NCBI GenBank assembly: GCA_028699365.1
Contig: JAQVUQ010000134.1
Coordinates: 1 to 7,294, forward strand
Direction: 5' to 3'
DNA length: 7,294 bases
Source: a bacterium
GTDB lineage: Bacteria > UBP13 > UBA5359
Part shown: positions 6,101 to 7,294 of the stretch, piece by piece
Numbering within the stretch: position 1 is the stretch's first letter
Layout: each line of letters begins with the position of its first letter
Program-made: the position numbers and the translations under genes
The notes under the pieces: model-generated
What the model saw: the letters and a program-made list of their open reading frames with translations, nothing else
Database searches by the model: none
Told to the model about the DNA's origin: nothing

Positions 6101-6395
6101 TCTGATAAGCCTGAAGGCAGGCGGGGCAGGCCTCAACCTCACCGCGGCGGACTACGTCTTTCATGTGGATCCCTGGTGGAACCCGGCGGTGGAGCGCCAG
6201 GCCACCGACCGCACGCATCGCATCGGGCAGGAGCGGCCCGTCTTTGTCCATAAACTGGTCGTTCGTGATTCGGTAGAGGAGAAGATACTCCTGCTGCAGG
6301 AGCGCAAAAAGAATCTGGTGGACAAGCTGATAACCGCCGAGAGCGGCTTCTTCAAATCTCTTACCGGCGACGATGTCGCGTTGCTGTTCAGTTGA
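3186..6395 (+). CDS. SWIM zinc-finger SNF2-family DNA-dependent ATPase/helicase
   Basis: A complete 1,069-aa protein. I place the start at ATG 3186 (MNISTDNKP) because the longer frame would begin at a TTG at 3141 that lies inside the promoter; the upstream GGTGA is a weak ribosome site. The N-terminus has a SWIM motif: C80-D-C82-P, then C93-K-H95 in CKHVVAA. A long middle region (about 110-560) has no motif I can name and probably corresponds to the SNF2-associated part of bacterial members. The C-terminal half is a full two-lobed Swi2/Snf2 motor: DDMGIGKT (635-642, Walker A), RSLLTNW, DESQ (733-736, in place of DEAH), LTGTPVEN (760-767), LDGRT, LKAGGAGLNL and RQATDRTHRIGQ (1004-1015). All catalytic motifs are intact. 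Such proteins translocate on duplex DNA and remodel DNA-protein complexes; the bacterial SWIM class has few characterised members. It is monocistronic, converging on mazF 2 bp after its stop. Defence roles of other SNF2 proteins should not be assumed here. Confidence 0.93.
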   Translation: MNISTDNKPSAANIDLDAVLRRSSSVISARGEAYYHQGRVEIDAIDSEGALLFVSGSQDLPYEVEMVFSSEDRAGVIFCCDCPYAGGRPGIICKHVVAAALKLKEYFYSRTGSAWRGTLDRVLQQGASTSVKQPKEMLLFSLQHDTWEWRIIPCALPLSHFDKEHLSDIKAVRETIDRKKLSREAKSLRYNYNADSSRWLQISDGLPSLIGKLVKDHGYYGLRDENIDIIIRALGGNYIYFGTEKDPLKTPLEVLPESGSVSLEVKRVPEGLRLAGTVLAAGRKLPLQSPHTQIISSRPVWLLSGSTLFTVDKPDQAEILLEMQNVVIPEEEHLSFYQQYLGPLAESLVIEGDALPEWRDIEVEPVPRLYLYENTGELGAELLFSYGEAEVMYEARPSACTVQALPDGSSMMRIHRCPEIELAFWKSLSQFGLKRGDEPQLFQLRKAVTPVDFICFHLPRLAENGFEVYGEENIDGIKVNRNTPRISIVVSSEIDWFDVKTVISFGDIELSLAEFRRAVKKRERYVKLADGSIGQLPQEWLDRYRNLFELGDNDDGGLRLQRSQVTLLEAVLDQADEVRTDADFEESRQRLRDFSSIEPVDLPSGFNGELRSYQKAGYDWLHFLHDYRLGGCLADDMGIGKTVQALTFLASLRESGHAQAASLIVMPRSLLTNWAREAERFTPELCVLTHADGDRSDDQARFNDYDLVLTTYGVLLRDQELLQQYRFHYVILDESQAIKNPLTHTGRAARRLSCDHRLVLTGTPVENSTLDLWSQFAFLNPGMLGSLDYFRKEFANPVERNRDEDVAGELRRLIYPFILRRTKGQVARELPPCTERTVYCEMEPAQHKSYTRCRDKYRAHILGMIETEGMNNARMKILEGLLRLRQICDHPALVDPDFKGRSAKMDVLMETVETLRAEGHKALVFSQFTKMLKVVEKELQGRGIPYVYLDGRTKDRQQRIDAFQDDPDIPLFLISLKAGGAGLNLTAADYVFHVDPWWNPAVERQATDRTHRIGQERPVFVHKLVVRDSVEEKILLLQERKKNLVDKLITAESGFFKSLTGDDVALLFS

Positions 6396-6397
6396 GA

Positions 6398-6733
6398 TTA
6401 TGAGGCAAACATCTCTTCTAAAACCGCTAAAGCGTTCCTAAACGTAGATGGGGAGAGCTTACCGAGCCGTCGCACTAAACGCTCACGATCGACTGTGCGG
6501 ATCTGATCAAGAACAATATGGCCTGTGCGGTCTTGAAACCGGCAAGGCACACGAAAAGGGTAGGGATGGCTTCCGGTTGTAAGTGGCGCCACTATGAACG
6601 TTCGCAGGTGGGCATTAAGCTCATCCGGCGACACAATGACACAGGGACGAGTCTTCTGAATCTCATCCCCGCGAGTCGGATCCAGGCTTATCAGGTAGAC
6701 GTCACCTCGCTGAACTACCTCATGCATTACCAT
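6398..6733 (-). CDS. mazF: MazF/PemK-family mRNA interferase toxin
   Basis: A 111-aa protein, second gene of an operon with the MazE-like antitoxin. Three in-frame ATGs (6739, 6733, 6727) are possible; 6733 has AAGGA (6744-6740) at 6 nt, while 6727 forms TAATG with the mazE stop, so the start is uncertain by up to 4 codons. The protein shows the PemK/MazF pattern QRGDVYLISLDPTRGDEI, KTRPCVIVSP, VAPLTTGSHPYPFRV, GHIVLDQIRTVDRERL. With the 6733 start, Arg29 (in TRP) and Thr52 (in PLTT) align with the E. coli MazF catalytic Arg29/Thr52. The length is normal (about 110 aa) and no motif is broken, so the toxin is probably active. It would cut RNA at a short sequence when the antitoxin is degraded; the recognition sequence cannot be read from the protein. 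Its stop is 2 bp from the SNF2 stop on the other strand. Confidence 0.93.
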   Translation of the reverse strand: MVMHEVVQRGDVYLISLDPTRGDEIQKTRPCVIVSPDELNAHLRTFIVAPLTTGSHPYPFRVPCRFQDRTGHIVLDQIRTVDRERLVRRLGKLSPSTFRNALAVLEEMFAS

Positions 6734-6975
6734 TCCCATTCCTTTTCGTCAAATTGGGTGGGAACTGATGGATCCGGTAATATATCTTCTTTGCGCTTGT
6801 TCATCTCCCTGGCAGCTTCAGACCAACCGTCCCGAGGTGTGGATACACGCTCAATCACTATGGATCCATCTTTTACATGCAATTCAACCTCGTTGCCCAA
6901 ACCGGATTGTATTATGAATAGCTTGGGTAACCGGACACCTCGCGAATTGCCGATACGAATTAAACGGGTCTTCAT
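6727..6975 (-). CDS. mazE: MazE-type antitoxin, AbrB/SpoVT DNA-binding fold
   Basis: An 82-aa protein from ATG 6975-6973, chosen because GGAGGG (6988-6983) lies 7 nt upstream; the TTG at 6990 that extends the frame overlaps this ribosome site. Residues 1-45 (KTRLIRIGNSRGVRLPK, then EVELHVKDGSIVIER) are the swapped-hairpin AbrB/MazE DNA-binding domain; GNSRGVRLPK is the family signature. The C-terminus is charged and ends FDEKEWEW, the sort of flexible acidic, aromatic tail by which MazE blocks the MazF active site. It overlaps mazF by about 7 bp, consistent with coupled translation and antitoxin excess. It probably represses its own operon together with MazF at the palindrome just upstream (6991-7010). 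Confidence 0.92.
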   Translation of the reverse strand: MKTRLIRIGNSRGVRLPKLFIIQSGLGNEVELHVKDGSIVIERVSTPRDGWSEAAREMNKRKEDILPDPSVPTQFDEKEWEW

Positions 6976-6990
6976 CAATGATCCCTCCAA

Positions 6991-7010
6991 TATAATGTAA
7001 TTACATTATA
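6991..7010. promoter_or_regulatory. 20-bp perfect palindrome, likely MazE/MazEF operator
   Basis: TATAATGTAA is followed directly by its reverse complement TTACATTATA, a perfect 20-bp palindrome without spacer. It lies 15 bp before the mazE ATG and contains the -10 hexamer of the mazEF promoter on the minus strand, exactly where an autorepressing MazE dimer would sit. Binding by MazE is inferred from position. Confidence 0.65.
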
Positions 7011-7034
7011 GGTCCATATCGACGATTGTGTCAA
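7005..7034 (-). promoter_or_regulatory. Promoter of mazEF
   Basis: On the minus strand TTGACA (7034-7029), 18 nt, TATAAT (7010-7005): both boxes match consensus perfectly. The -10 is inside the operator palindrome; the start is expected near 6998, about 23 nt upstream of mazE. Confidence 0.75.
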
Positions 7035-7040
7035 TTCATA

Positions 7041-7070
7041 TTGACAGGCATAAGACGGCGAGATTAGAAT
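7041..7070 (+). promoter_or_regulatory. Promoter of the heavy-metal ATPase gene
   Basis: TTGACA (7041-7046), 18 nt, TAGAAT (7065-7070): six of six and five of six. Its -35 box and that of mazEF form the inverted repeat TGTCAAT-N4-ATTGACA (7029-7046), so the two promoters share one site. The inferred start near 7077 gives an 87-nt leader. The 18-nt spacer does not have the 19-20 nt length usual for MerR-type metal-activated promoters. Confidence 0.65.
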
Positions 7071-7127
7071 GAAAATTGTCAGAGTTTCCCCCTTGAGGAT
7101 AACAAGCGTGAATCCGGGGTAAGAATA

Positions 7128-7148
7128 ATGGACGACAGTCATCCGTGA
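7128..7148 (+). other. Possible upstream mini-ORF (6 codons) in the ATPase leader
   Basis: ATG 7128 reads MDDSHP and stops at TGA 7146-7148, in the same frame as the ATPase; the stop touches the AGGAGAGG ribosome site of the real start. A GGGG (7116-7119) lies 8 nt upstream of the ATG. The interval 7130-7144 is also an imperfect palindrome (GGACGAC-A-GTCATCC, one mismatch). It may be a chance ORF. Confidence 0.25.
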
Positions 7149-7163
7149 GGAGAGGTTCAGCCA

Positions 7164-7294
7164 TTGAGCGATAACGACAGCAGAACAAAGAAGATCACCC
7201 TGACCATCGGCGGGCTGCACTGTGCCGATTGCGCCCTGAGCCTGGAGAAGATGCTGGCCCATCTCAAGGGAATCCGTGAAGTCAACGTCAATTA
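7164..7294 (+). CDS. Heavy-metal-translocating P1B-type ATPase, N-terminal fragment
   Basis: The frame opens at TTG 7164, the only plausible start after the in-frame TGA at 7146-7148, with AGGAGAGG (7148-7155) 8 nt upstream, and runs off the window after 43 complete codons. Residues 11-43 form a ferredoxin-like heavy-metal-associated domain: KKITLTIGGLHCADCALSLEK with the G-x-x-C-x-x-C metal loop (Cys20, Cys23 from the TTG) and the GIREVNVN strand. The CADC form of the loop is frequent in Zn2+/Cd2+/Pb2+ exporters of the ZntA/CadA group, while copper pumps more often have other residues between the cysteines; this is only a hint. Membrane segments and the CPx and DKTG motifs lie outside the window, so a stand-alone metallochaperone or another HMA-domain protein cannot be excluded. 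Its promoter faces away from mazEF. Confidence 0.8.
   Translation, partial: MSDNDSRTKKITLTIGGLHCADCALSLEKMLAHLKGIREVNVN

Noticed and set aside
3213-6355. Minus-strand and alternate-frame ORFs within the SNF2 gene (up to 173 aa)
   Set aside because: They are shadows of a full-length gene with all helicase motifs, and show no recognisable domains.
3186-6395. SNF2 gene as a DISARM or other defence-system component
   Set aside because: No methyltransferase, DrmA/B/C or other defence partner lies next to it; the SWIM type also occurs outside defence loci.
6518-7000. 160-aa plus-strand ORF over mazEF
   Set aside because: It is the complement of two well-supported genes.
6975-7262. 95-aa minus-strand ORF
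   Set aside because: It covers the promoter region and the complement of the HMA domain, with no recognisable features.

Overview
The window (7,294 bp, mixed composition: GC-rich genes separated by AT-rich gaps) looks like a bacterial chromosome segment in which two ordinary genes, the 3' end of an AddA-type recombination nuclease and the 5' end of a heavy-metal P1B ATPase, flank a block of accessory-type genes. An AddAB-type enzyme, a large SWIM/SNF2 ATPase and short GTT/GGT-rich dispersed repeats would fit a deltaproteobacterial (Desulfobacterota-like) or related anaerobe. No taxonomic marker is present, so this placement is a weak inference.

Layout. 1-1041 (+): C-terminal 346 codons of AddA with an intact PD-(D/E)XK nuclease core, interrupted upstream of the nuclease by an in-frame, low-complexity repeat insert (about 285-426). 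1042-1197: no gene; a strong sigma70-type promoter and a leader with competing inverted repeats. 1198-2679 (+): an AlbA_2/Schlafen-like + GHKL-ATPase-like ('RecG-like') protein with a (PESQ)n linker and an AT-rich winged-helix tail. 2679-2787: a translationally coupled but probably dead ORF start containing a perfect 16-bp-arm hairpin, likely a bidirectional terminator. 2788-3015 (-): an orphan HicB-type antitoxin. 3016-3185: no gene; two back-to-back promoters with matching sequence. 3186-6395 (+): a complete 1,069-aa SWIM/SNF2 helicase. 6398-6975 (-): a complete MazE/MazF-type toxin-antitoxin pair that converges on the SNF2 gene with 2 bp between stop codons. 6976-7163: a palindromic operator and a second back-to-back promoter pair whose -35 boxes form an inverted repeat. 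7164-7294 (+): start of a heavy-metal ATPase (TTG start, GLHCADC metal-binding loop), cut by the window end.

How the parts relate. AddA and SNF2 act on DNA, and the AlbA_2 protein probably binds or cuts nucleic acid. HicB and MazEF are stability/stress modules either side of the SNF2 gene. Nothing shows that these form one dedicated system; co-residence in an accessory segment is the safest reading. The most notable non-gene signals are the slippage-prone repeats inside addA (7- and 14-bp units, not multiples of three, upstream of the nuclease domain), a pair of hairpins there with a compensatory base-pair change, the matched divergent promoters, and an abrupt GC drop exactly at the PESQ repeat in the AlbA_2 gene.
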